A stretch of DNA of 64,000 nt, taken from a virus. The notes beneath the pieces are model-generated. The model was not told the DNA's origin. It did not search any database and worked only from the letters and a program-made list of their open reading frames with translations. The position numbers and the translations under genes are program-made. Positions 23,640-30,952 of this stretch are shown here, piece by piece; within the stretch, counting starts at the first letter, position 1, and every line of letters begins with the position of its first letter. The DNA lies in the IMG/VR virus record IMGVR_UViG_3300038424_000251, positions 1 through 64,000 of that record. One strand, given 5' to 3'.

Positions 23640-23972
23640 ATGATTAAGTTAAAAGACATGATACCTAAAAAGTATTTTTATCATATTACACCAAGGAAAA
23701 ATATTCCAAATATGAAAATACATGGTATAGTTCCCAAACCAGATAATCCTGCTCCTTTTTGTGATAAAGTAGTTTGTTTATTTGATAATAGGACATCAAT
23801 AGAAACTGCATTTACGAGTTGGTTGTTAGGTAAATTTAATAAAAATGAGCCAATGGTTCTTTTAACTATAGACCCTACGGGGTTAGACATACATTCATCT
23901 GAAATAGCATATGAATTTAGAGTTTTTAAACCCATACCTTGGAAAAATGTTGTAAAAGTTGAAAATATATGA
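23640..23972 (+). CDS. Tagged ADP-ribosyltransferase-like small protein
   Basis: A 110-residue product. The tag is MIKLKDMIPKK, here lacking the usual Glu. FYHITPRKNIPNMKIHGIVPK at 13-33 is the opening of several ADP-ribosyltransferase-fold families (DarT/DUF4433, Tpt1-like): YHIT strand followed by a helix ending in GI.P. VVCLFDNRTSIETAF and AYEFRVFKPIPWKNVVKV match later strands. It is short for the fold, so NAD binding is only a suggestion. T4 also packages an ADP-ribosyltransferase (Alt) with a cleaved tag, an instructive parallel. Confidence 0.5.
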   Translation: MIKLKDMIPKKYFYHITPRKNIPNMKIHGIVPKPDNPAPFCDKVVCLFDNRTSIETAFTSWLLGKFNKNEPMVLLTIDPTGLDIHSSEIAYEFRVFKPIPWKNVVKVENI

Positions 23973-24880
23973 TTAAACTAAAAAACATTTTAACTGAAGT
24001 AGCTGCAGATAGGTCATGGAATTCTCAATTATGGAACTCTGATTTATGGCAATCAAATTTATGGAACTCTGATATATGGAAATCTCATATATGGAACACA
24101 GATTTGTGGAAATCTGATTTATGGAAGTCTGATATATGGAATCCTAGTTCAACTACTACTGCTGCTACATCAAAAGAACTGACTGAAATTGAACAACATA
24201 AACCTAATGAAGTAGAAGCTTTGCCGGGTATTTTTGTGGACCCTTCAATTATAAAACATATTCAAATATTAAATAAACTTGGATTTCACACAGTTTTTTC
24301 TTGTTCTGGAATTTCATATGACCATCCCAATTTGAAGGCTGGTTCTCGTAGTGGTTATGTAATGTTTAGACATGGTTTAACTCCTAATCAAATAACGAGA
24401 ATATACAAAGCTACACTTGGTATAAAGGGGGTAAATTATGATCCGATTCATCTTAGGTCAGTTCCTTATGTTAGTTTTAGGGGTAGTGATTCTGAAAGAT
24501 TGAATGGTTGGAACCAATTTGTGAAGAATTTAATGAAGCGTAGAGTATATTATAAAAAATTAGGTAAAATCAAGGAATCAGAAGAAAAACATTCACGTAA
24601 AGGGAAATGTTATGAGCTTACCGGTAGATATGTTTCTACTCACCCCGATTCCATTCTTGTTCATGGTAAATTAGTAAATCCGTTTGTGAAAGGATTACCA
24701 GAAATAGAGCATGCATGGGTGGAAATTGGTGATAAAATTTTTGACCCCATAATGGATATAACTTGGCCAAAACAAGCATATGAGTCTTTATTTCATGCTA
24801 AACCATATAAAAAATATACTCAGGAGGAAGTTCTTAAAATTACTCTTAGAACAGAGCATTGGGGGCCTTGGGATGTATGA
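23969..24880 (+). CDS. Tagged protein with WNSDL repeats and papain-like C-terminal domain
   Basis: A 303-residue product. The tag is MIKLKNILTEVA. Residues 17-61 are nine five-residue repeats of type WNSDL/WKSDI. Residues about 85-190 form a globular domain (FVDPSIIKHIQILNKLGFHTVFSCSG). The C-terminal domain has C214 (KGKCYELTGRY), H248 (IEHAWVEIGDKIFDP) and D259, the order and spacing seen in transglutaminase/papain-like cysteine enzymes. The start overlaps the preceding stop and the end overlaps the next start. Enzyme class is tentative; the repeat is certain. Confidence 0.6.
   Translation: MIKLKNILTEVAADRSWNSQLWNSDLWQSNLWNSDIWKSHIWNTDLWKSDLWKSDIWNPSSTTTAATSKELTEIEQHKPNEVEALPGIFVDPSIIKHIQILNKLGFHTVFSCSGISYDHPNLKAGSRSGYVMFRHGLTPNQITRIYKATLGIKGVNYDPIHLRSVPYVSFRGSDSERLNGWNQFVKNLMKRRVYYKKLGKIKESEEKHSRKGKCYELTGRYVSTHPDSILVHGKLVNPFVKGLPEIEHAWVEIGDKIFDPIMDITWPKQAYESLFHAKPYKKYTQEEVLKITLRTEHWGPWDV
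24017..24151 (+). repeat. Nine tandem 15-base repeats coding W(N/K)SD(L/I)
   Basis: In-frame 15-base units (consensus TGGAANTCTGATNTA) coding for WNSQL, WNSDL, WQSNL, WNSDI, WKSHI, WNTDL, WKSDL, WKSDI and WNPSS. Confidence 0.9.
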
Positions 24881-25497
24881 GAAAATTTGTAAAAGAAGTC
24901 ACAAATGTATCAGGTCAAACGCTTATAAATGTTGATATTCAACCAGAATATAAATCATCATTTTCTTTTTCTCTTGAAAAATGGATTGATTTTTTAAATA
25001 AAAATTATGATAATGTAAATAATATAGTTTTTCTTTATAATGGAAAAGAAACGTTAGGAATGATTGGTGAGACGGATTACAAAATGTGGTTATTTGAAAA
25101 CGGATTAAATGATGATGTTTTAGATGGTTCTACATTTTATGATAAAGGATATGCTTTTTTTAGATACTGCATGGATAACTATATTGATGAAGATGATATT
25201 GTTGATTTTGTTAAATTCATGGTTAGAAATAACATTAATGATAGTCGTGATATGACAAAAGAATTGTGGAAGGAATATGCAAAAGGACAACATCATCCGT
25301 GGACGAAAGAAGAATTAATCGCTTTATTGAATGGAGCAGATGATATGATTAATATTCCTGATTTAATGGATTTTCTGAAACATTATAATGGAATTGTTCT
25401 TACCGGTGGAAGTATCAATGAGTGTTTAAAAGAAGTAGAAATTTCCCTAAAAGCATTGGAAAAAAATTATACTGTATTGTCTGAATTTACTTATTAA
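24877..25497 (+). CDS. Hypothetical protein, translationally coupled
   Basis: Start taken at the ATG at 24877, which overlaps the previous stop (ATGA); a TTG six codons upstream is less likely. The 206-residue acidic product begins MRKFVKEVTN, loosely tag-like. It has a strand-helix region (FSFSLEKWIDFLNKNYDNVNNIVFLYNG) and helical C-terminal segments (WTKEELIALLNGADDM). No family recognised. It ends the transcription unit starting at the NUDIX-like gene. Confidence 0.5.
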   Translation: MRKFVKEVTNVSGQTLINVDIQPEYKSSFSFSLEKWIDFLNKNYDNVNNIVFLYNGKETLGMIGETDYKMWLFENGLNDDVLDGSTFYDKGYAFFRYCMDNYIDEDDIVDFVKFMVRNNINDSRDMTKELWKEYAKGQHHPWTKEELIALLNGADDMINIPDLMDFLKHYNGIVLTGGSINECLKEVEISLKALEKNYTVLSEFTY

Positions 25498-25563
25498 GTC
25501 TCCTTATAAATTTATTTCAAAACATCCTTTTCAAAGTATTATTATTGCCTAATTTTTGGATCT

Positions 25564-25628
25564 CTTGTACACTATTATAGTTATTTATAGTACATTTTTA
25601 AATTGTACTTTAATAAAAGCAGTACAAG
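25564..25628. promoter_or_regulatory. Nested GTAC inverted repeats in an intergenic region
   Basis: The 185-base gap at 25498-25682 contains CTTGTAC (25564-25570) paired with GTACAAG (25622-25628), and inside it AGTACA paired with TGTACT (25589-25609). A TATTTATA (25582-25589) lies within. It could be a repressor operator cluster or form a cruciform. Function is not evident. Confidence 0.4.
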
Positions 25629-25669
25629 TATGTGCTTAATATAATGACTTGTCAAGTTATTTTAATTTA

Positions 25670-25677
25670 TATTTATA
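25670..25677 (+). promoter_or_regulatory. TATTTATA motif before the nucleotidase gene
   Basis: TATATTTATATTAATATG leads straight into the ATG at 25683. Confidence 0.45.
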
Positions 25678-25682
25678 TTAAT

Positions 25683-26189
25683 ATGGAAGATACGAATTAT
25701 AGAAGAACTGTATATTGTGATATGGATGGAGTATTATCTGACTTTGGGGGTGGTTTTTACAAGCTCACGAATATTCGCCCAGAAAATGTTTCAGACCCAG
25801 AAATGTGGGCCAGAATAGATGCTTATGGAAAAGCTAGATTCTTTTCAGAGTTGGAATGGATGGCTGGTGGTAAAGAGTTATGGAACTTCATCACAAATAA
25901 TTTTCTTAAAGCAAAAATTCTAAGTGCATTAGGAAAATCAGATAAAATAGATAAACAAACTACACAAGGAAAATTGATGTGGATTCGCCACAATATTCCA
26001 TCATTACAATTGGATGATATAATTTTGGTTGATAATAAGCATAAAAAACGCCACTATTCCAAATCGGGCGACATAATTATAGATGATACATTAATAGTGA
26101 TACAGGAATGGATTAAGAAAGATGGTATTGGCATTCTTCATAAAACCGCTTCTGATACTATTTCTCAATTAAAACAATATTTATTATGA
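25683..26189 (+). CDS. HAD-family 5'(3')-deoxyribonucleotidase-like
   Basis: Start at the ATG at 25683; an upstream in-frame ATG codon at 25644 and the stretch before it read through promoter-like AT-rich DNA. The 168-residue product has HAD motif I VYCDMDGVLSDFGGGF (nucleophile and acid/base Asp), a C-terminal KAKILSALGKS segment, and motif IV as DIILVDNKHKKRHY and IIIDDTL. This matches the small NT5C-type 5'-nucleotidases that dephosphorylate deoxynucleoside monophosphates. A role in nucleotide salvage during infection is likely. No tag. The stop overlaps the next ATG. Confidence 0.72.
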   Translation: MEDTNYRRTVYCDMDGVLSDFGGGFYKLTNIRPENVSDPEMWARIDAYGKARFFSELEWMAGGKELWNFITNNFLKAKILSALGKSDKIDKQTTQGKLMWIRHNIPSLQLDDIILVDNKHKKRHYSKSGDIIIDDTLIVIQEWIKKDGIGILHKTASDTISQLKQYLL

Positions 26190-26833
26190 GCATGAAATTA
26201 GAACAGCAAAGAGAACCACTAGAGAAAAGGTGGAGAAACTACTTTGTTAATGTAGAAAAAGAAAAACAGTCTAGGCAGCCCAGTCAATCTAGACAAGTTG
26301 GAACTAAAATTGTTCAACCATCTCCCGAAATAGCAAAAAAGATTATTAAACAAATATGGCAAGCTATATTCCAAAAAAGTAGAGAACGTGGTGGTGAGGA
26401 AGACCCAGACCAATTAAAATTGCCTTTGACAATGCTTGAACCAAAGCGTGGTGAGTTAAAGAAAATACAGCCATATGTATCGGGATTGACATCTAAACAG
26501 CGACGTAAAAAATATCTTGCAGATTTTGGAAGAAAACCGTTTTACATAGATATAAGAAAATGGTTAGATGATAATTTTACAGGAGATGTTTATACTGGTC
26601 CTGATTTAGTTAAATGGGGGTTTTGCTTAGCAGACCAAAGTAATCTTCCTATCCAAAGAATAAAACCTTGGGAACGAGTCAAATATCCTTGGATATTTCA
26701 AGATACTTTGGAGAGCACTATGAGGTCATGGAATTATTCTATGGCAAGAAAACTTGGTCTGGTAGACCCTACAATGACAAATAAAGAGATAGCAAAAGCT
26801 GAAAAAGAGCGGCAGCAAAGACCCGTATATTAA
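26186..26833 (+). CDS. Hypothetical protein
   Basis: A 215-residue basic product, coupled to the nucleotidase by a 4-base overlap. The first 70 residues are polar with repeated Gln/Ser; PEIAKKIIKQIWQAIFQKS at about 49-67 is amphipathic and tag-like in pattern but internal. The rest (YVSGLTSKQRRKKYLADFGR, FYIDIRKWLDDNF, MRSWNYSMARKLGL) is probably helical. I do not recognise it. Confidence 0.5.
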   Translation: MSMKLEQQREPLEKRWRNYFVNVEKEKQSRQPSQSRQVGTKIVQPSPEIAKKIIKQIWQAIFQKSRERGGEEDPDQLKLPLTMLEPKRGELKKIQPYVSGLTSKQRRKKYLADFGRKPFYIDIRKWLDDNFTGDVYTGPDLVKWGFCLADQSNLPIQRIKPWERVKYPWIFQDTLESTMRSWNYSMARKLGLVDPTMTNKEIAKAEKERQQRPVY

Positions 26834-26857
26834 ACCCATCATTAGCTAGCATAATTT

Positions 26858-27976
26858 ATGAAAATATCCAAAATTAAAGAAATAATTGATGAAGTTATAT
26901 CTGAAGAAATGGGGGAGGGATTTGGTTATGTCTATGCGAAAGACAGAGCTAAAGACCCAAAATCCATTCCCGGAGAACACTGGCGAATTAAATTTCAAAG
27001 CGCTCACGATTTAAAGAAACATGGTAATACGGAAAAATCAAAAGTGTCAGAAATTATCTATGAAATTCCTCGAAAGATTGGAATAAATGCAATGGGTGAC
27101 GAAATAGGTAGAACTTCCACTGACGAAGGAGAACTCAGGAATATGATTGGTAATATGAAACCCGGCCAATCTATTCTTTTTCATGGTAAAGAAGGTATAA
27201 AAGGACCTTTAATTTATATTGTTAAACGTGAGGGTATTGGATATGAAGTTGAGAATCATAGAAAACAAAAGCAAGAAATCACCAATGCTGACCAACTCGA
27301 TTTAATTATCAGTGGTATTGCAAAACAAGCAAACATTTTATTTAGATTTTGGAAACAAAATAAACCATCCACATATTCAGCTCCGAAATTACCAGTTGTA
27401 TCTAAAGAACAAATTAGGGAAATAATTAAAGAATTGATTGATGAAATGTGGATTGCATGGGAAGAAGATAAAAATGACAACAAAGATATAACAGAAAGTA
27501 AATATATGAATAATAAAAAAGAATTCTTAAGAGATATAATTCGTGAAGCTATTCAAGAAGTAGAATTTGAAGATGCTCCTGATGAAAAATATCAAGAAGA
27601 ACAAGAAATACTGTCTATGAAGAGAATACAATCATATGCTCATTGGATAAAAGAAAATCTTAAAGATGCTGCTAGTGAAATTGGTGGAGTAATTCAGAAA
27701 ATAGTAACCGAAATTGATGGTCTTGTTTCGGCTCATGAAAAAGGGAAGGAAATTTCACCAGTCAATGTTCACGAAGTAGCTCCTCCGGGGTGGGAAGGAA
27801 CAGTAAAAGCTATGAAGAAACATTCTGTTGGTGGGGCTAAAAGGTGGGCTCCAAAAAAGAAAAAAGAAGAAACCGTGGATGTGGAAGAAGCCAAAAAGAA
27901 GAAAAAGATTACTAATCCATATAAATTAGCATGGTGGATGAAAGGTAAAGGTTATAAATCACATAAACAAGATTAA
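26858..27976 (+). CDS. Putative packaged polyprotein with three tag copies and basic tail
   Basis: A 372-residue product. Tag-like helices occur at residues 1-17 (MKISKIKEIIDEVISEE), about 183-197 (KEQIREIIKELIDEM) and about 217-236 (MNNKKEFLRDIIREAIQEV). Between the first two lies a globular domain (HWRIKFQSAHDLKKHG to IYIVKREGIGYEVENH). After the third comes a helical stretch and a Lys-rich tail (KRWAPKKKKEE, EAKKKKKITNPYKLAWWMKG) fit for DNA binding. The layout suggests cleavage in the head into separate internal proteins. The Met at 217 could also be an internal start. Confidence 0.6.
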   Translation: MKISKIKEIIDEVISEEMGEGFGYVYAKDRAKDPKSIPGEHWRIKFQSAHDLKKHGNTEKSKVSEIIYEIPRKIGINAMGDEIGRTSTDEGELRNMIGNMKPGQSILFHGKEGIKGPLIYIVKREGIGYEVENHRKQKQEITNADQLDLIISGIAKQANILFRFWKQNKPSTYSAPKLPVVSKEQIREIIKELIDEMWIAWEEDKNDNKDITESKYMNNKKEFLRDIIREAIQEVEFEDAPDEKYQEEQEILSMKRIQSYAHWIKENLKDAASEIGGVIQKIVTEIDGLVSAHEKGKEISPVNVHEVAPPGWEGTVKAMKKHSVGGAKRWAPKKKKEETVDVEEAKKKKKITNPYKLAWWMKGKGYKSHKQD

Positions 27977-29086
27977 GTGAAATTTCGTGTTTACAATAAA
28001 ATATTGGACCCGAACTTATGGAAAGGCAAAAAGCTTAAACCTGAAGTTAGAGAATCACTGTTGAAAGTTGCCGAAGATTTTTATAACTCCACAGATTTAA
28101 AAGGTGAAATTCATAACATATTGTTATTAGGTTCATCAGCTAATTATAATTGGACCCCCGTAAGTGATATAGATGTGCACGTTGTCATAGATATTGCTGA
28201 AGAAAAAATCAACGAAGAATATGCTCGGAAATTCATGGATGGATTAGCATTCAAGTGGAATACCGAACATGATATTGAAGTAAAAGGTCATCCTGTTGAA
28301 ATGTATATTCAGGACATAAGAGAACCAAACAGTTCTCCACAACAAGCAAGACCGGGAGCTTCAATTTATTCATTATATGATGGTAAATGGTTGTTAGAGC
28401 CAAATCCACAAAATATCAAATTGGATTCTGATAAAATTCGTAAGAAATTTCAACTTATAAATAAGAAAATTGAAACTCTAATTCAAACTGAAAATATTGA
28501 ACAATTAAAATCGTTGATGAAATCTATAAGAAATTATCGTAATGCTGGATTAGCAAAAAGTGGAGAATTCAGTGTTGAAAATATTGTATTTAAAGCTCTA
28601 CGACATAGTGGCGACCTTAAAAAAATGAAGGATACCATCAATACTATATATGATAGAAAAACAAGTTTACCTGAAATGGGCAATATTATCCCCAACAAGA
28701 AAACACCATCAAACAATTTAAACGAACAAAAAATAGATAAACCATTTATTGTTGTTGGTGTAGCTTTTGGGGATTTAAGTGTGAAAAGTGATATAAGTTA
28801 TGAGGTTGGGTCTGTATCTCACCCTGATATAGATGATGAACGGGGTGATATCAAATGGAGATATAAATCAAATACTAACACAATATATTGGTCAACTTAT
28901 AGATTAGAACCGACAAGGGACCAAAGAGCAGAAGTTATAGCTCATCTTCGTAATAAATACAATGTGATTAATCCAAAGGAAACAATTGACCCCGACAAGT
29001 ATTTTTTTGATGCTCATACTATAGATGAATGGATTGATTCTTTTTCGTTTGATTCTTTTCTGTTAAAAAAGTGTGAAAAATCATAA
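27977..29086 (+). CDS. Nucleotidyltransferase-like protein (Pol beta superfamily)
   Basis: Begins at a GTG directly after the previous stop. Residues about 45-115 hold a minimal nucleotidyltransferase motif: ILLLGSSANYNWTPVSDIDVHVVID, with GSS and the metal-binding DID (SDIDVHV), then HPVEMYIQD as the third Asp strand. The rest of the first 250 residues is helical. Residues about 255-369 (DKPFIVVGVAFGDLS onward) form a separate domain of unknown type. The substrate could be a nucleotide, an RNA or a small molecule; it is not determined here. No tag seen. Confidence 0.65.
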   Translation: MKFRVYNKILDPNLWKGKKLKPEVRESLLKVAEDFYNSTDLKGEIHNILLLGSSANYNWTPVSDIDVHVVIDIAEEKINEEYARKFMDGLAFKWNTEHDIEVKGHPVEMYIQDIREPNSSPQQARPGASIYSLYDGKWLLEPNPQNIKLDSDKIRKKFQLINKKIETLIQTENIEQLKSLMKSIRNYRNAGLAKSGEFSVENIVFKALRHSGDLKKMKDTINTIYDRKTSLPEMGNIIPNKKTPSNNLNEQKIDKPFIVVGVAFGDLSVKSDISYEVGSVSHPDIDDERGDIKWRYKSNTNTIYWSTYRLEPTRDQRAEVIAHLRNKYNVINPKETIDPDKYFFDAHTIDEWIDSFSFDSFLLKKCEKS

Positions 29087-29094
29087 TTTGATAC

Positions 29095-29102
29095 TATTTA
29101 TA
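29095..29102 (+). promoter_or_regulatory. TATTTATA motif upstream of tail tube gene
   Basis: TATTTATA 30 bases before the tube ATG; an AAGGATG ribosome-binding site lies between. Confidence 0.5.
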
Positions 29103-29132
29103 TTCAACATCACAACATAAGGATGATTTTTT

Positions 29133-29624
29133 ATGGCAGACTTACTAAATTCAAATGAGATTTTTTGGACAGCTTATGAACCAAAAACTCAGAATCGTTT
29201 TATTTTGTATATTGATGGTATTCCATCTTTTTTACTAAGAAAGACAGATAGACCACACATCGTACAAGAACGCAAAGCATTAGACCACATCAACCTTCAG
29301 AGATATTACAAGGGTAAATCTATTTGGCAGGAAGTTACGATGGAATTGTATGATGCAATCGTTCCTTCTGGTGCACAAGCAGTTATGGAATGGATTCGTT
29401 TGTCTCACGAATCTGTAACAGGTCGTGATGGTTATCAAGATTTCTATAAGAAAAATATTACCGTAAACGTCCTTGGTCCTGTAGGTGACAAGGTGGAAGA
29501 ATGGACGATGGTTGGTGCTTGGGTTTCTGATGGCAATTTTCAAGCAGTTGATTGGACTAATACGGGTGACCCATTATCAATTACTATTACAGTTAGTTAC
29601 GATTACGCTATTTTACAGTATTAA
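29133..29624 (+). CDS. 19: Tail tube protein, T4 gp19-like
   Basis: A 163-residue product, exactly the T4 gp19 length. Typical tube features are present: NRFILYIDGIPSFLLRKTDRP, a central KSIWQEVTMELYDAIVPSGAQAVMEWIR and the C-terminal strand PLSITITVSYDYAILQY. It polymerises as hexameric rings inside the sheath. It has its own promoter-like motif, good ribosome-binding site and following terminator, as expected for high expression. Unlike in T4, six other genes separate it from the sheath gene. Confidence 0.9.
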   Translation: MADLLNSNEIFWTAYEPKTQNRFILYIDGIPSFLLRKTDRPHIVQERKALDHINLQRYYKGKSIWQEVTMELYDAIVPSGAQAVMEWIRLSHESVTGRDGYQDFYKKNITVNVLGPVGDKVEEWTMVGAWVSDGNFQAVDWTNTGDPLSITITVSYDYAILQY

Positions 29625-29667
29625 TTATACTTACCGAATTAAAACAAATTACTTTCATTTAATTTTA

Positions 29668-29696
29668 AACCCCAGTCATGAGGCTGGGGTTTTTTG
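29668..29696 (+). terminator. Rho-independent terminator after tube gene
   Basis: AACCCCAG and CTGGGGTT form an 8-bp GC-rich stem with loop TCATGAGG, followed by a T run. Confidence 0.9.
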
Positions 29697-29729
29697 TTTG
29701 TTATAAAGAATTTATCAATATTTATGTTT

Positions 29730-30191
29730 ATGAGAACATCACAATTAAAAGGACTTATAAAAGAGATTATAAGAGAATATTTTAATGAAGGACGATATGG
29801 GAAGTATGAAAAAATAAAGGGTATCGGAGGAGTAAGAGGAGTTCGTTCAGCTCAGAGAGGATTATTAAAGCATGTACCTCTTAATATTGACCCAAGTTCT
29901 CCAAAAATGGGAACTCGTATTAAAGTCCCCTCTACTATGATTAAAAGAAAGTATTATTCAGATAAAGTAATCAGAATAAAAATTCCTGCTGGTACTGAAG
30001 GATTTGTGAAAGAACTTGTTGTAGGATTTAATGTTGGTGCTATAAGTCCAAAGAATTTTAGAATTGTTGGTCCAACGGGTAAAAAAAATGTACCTCAACC
30101 ATTAACATCTCATCAATTAAGATATATCGTAAATCTTGGTAAATACGGTTATGTGTCTTTAACAAGAGATGAATTTGAAGTAATTAAGTAA
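29730..30191 (+). CDS. Tagged basic protein of unknown function
   Basis: Start placed at 29730, giving MRTSQLKGLIKEIIREYFNEG, a strong tag; the ATG at 29724 (two residues more) is possible. ATATTTATG directly precedes. The 153-residue product is basic: GVRGVRSAQRGLLKHV, MIKRKYYSDKVIRIKIPAG, then LRYIVNLGKYGYVSLTRDEFEV. No family recognised. Its charge suits an internal, DNA-associated protein. Confidence 0.6.
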   Translation: MRTSQLKGLIKEIIREYFNEGRYGKYEKIKGIGGVRGVRSAQRGLLKHVPLNIDPSSPKMGTRIKVPSTMIKRKYYSDKVIRIKIPAGTEGFVKELVVGFNVGAISPKNFRIVGPTGKKNVPQPLTSHQLRYIVNLGKYGYVSLTRDEFEVIK

Positions 30192-30952
30192 TGATGAAAA
30201 AATCAATTCTAAAACGTCTTATTAAAGAAATAATAACTACATCTAGGTGGGATACTCCTAAAGGAACTCCTGATACAGTTATCAATGTAATGCATATTAT
30301 AATTGCATCATTGCAAAAAAGAAATATAGAAAACCCTACTGATTATGTTAAAATTGGAAAACTTAAAATGTCTAAACCTTCAGATTTAGGATGGAGTATA
30401 TTTTCGTCAAAAGGAAATGAACGTAATTATATTTATTATGTTAATACAAATAATACGTGGTATATAAGTACTGTATCAAAAAATAAAATAGGTTTTAAAA
30501 TAAGAAATGCTAAAAATTTGGGAGATGTTTTTTTACATTCAATAATGGAAGATTGGGTAAATTTTACAGAAAGGGGAATTGATAATTTAATTAGTGAAGA
30601 TTTCACATTAGGATATAGTCATGGTATTGTTATTGATGACCCGACATTTTTAGTTCGTGACCCATTAAATGACCCTGAATTGACAGGTAAAATGAATGAA
30701 CAATATAGATTTCATGATTTTGATTGGTTGTCAGATATGAGTGGTTTTGGTAAACCTACAGATGTTTATTATGGTTCTATACTGTTGGGTGTAATTGAAT
30801 CAAAGCCTGATGGATATATAATAAGAATAGTAATGGGACCAAAACGAGCTGAACTTATCAGGTCCTCACCAAAAAATAAATTTAAAACTAAGGAAGTAGC
30901 AGCCAAAGTTCTTCATGCAACATGGAAACAATTTAGAAATATAAATATATGA
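30191..30952 (+). CDS. Tagged protein of unknown function
   Basis: A 253-residue product beginning MMKKSILKRLIKEIITTSRW, a clear tag. The body mixes strands and helices (WSIFSSKGNERNYIYYVNTNNTWYIST, VFLHSIMEDWVNFTERGIDNLIS) and ends with a basic helix (KEVAAKVLHATWKQFRNI). Its start overlaps the previous stop codon and its end overlaps the next start, so three genes are coupled. No family assigned. Confidence 0.58.
   Translation: MMKKSILKRLIKEIITTSRWDTPKGTPDTVINVMHIIIASLQKRNIENPTDYVKIGKLKMSKPSDLGWSIFSSKGNERNYIYYVNTNNTWYISTVSKNKIGFKIRNAKNLGDVFLHSIMEDWVNFTERGIDNLISEDFTLGYSHGIVIDDPTFLVRDPLNDPELTGKMNEQYRFHDFDWLSDMSGFGKPTDVYYGSILLGVIESKPDGYIIRIVMGPKRAELIRSSPKNKFKTKEVAAKVLHATWKQFRNINI

Noticed and set aside
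24017-24151. Classic pentapeptide-repeat (quinolone-resistance type) protein
   Set aside because: Those repeats follow A(D/N)LxX with a central Leu or Phe; here Trp leads every unit and the repeat tract is only nine units.
25632-25682. N-terminal extension of the nucleotidase
   Set aside because: The 17 residues (hydrophobic, Ile/Tyr-rich) come from the TATTTATA promoter region and are not part of the HAD fold. I considered and dismissed a signal peptide.
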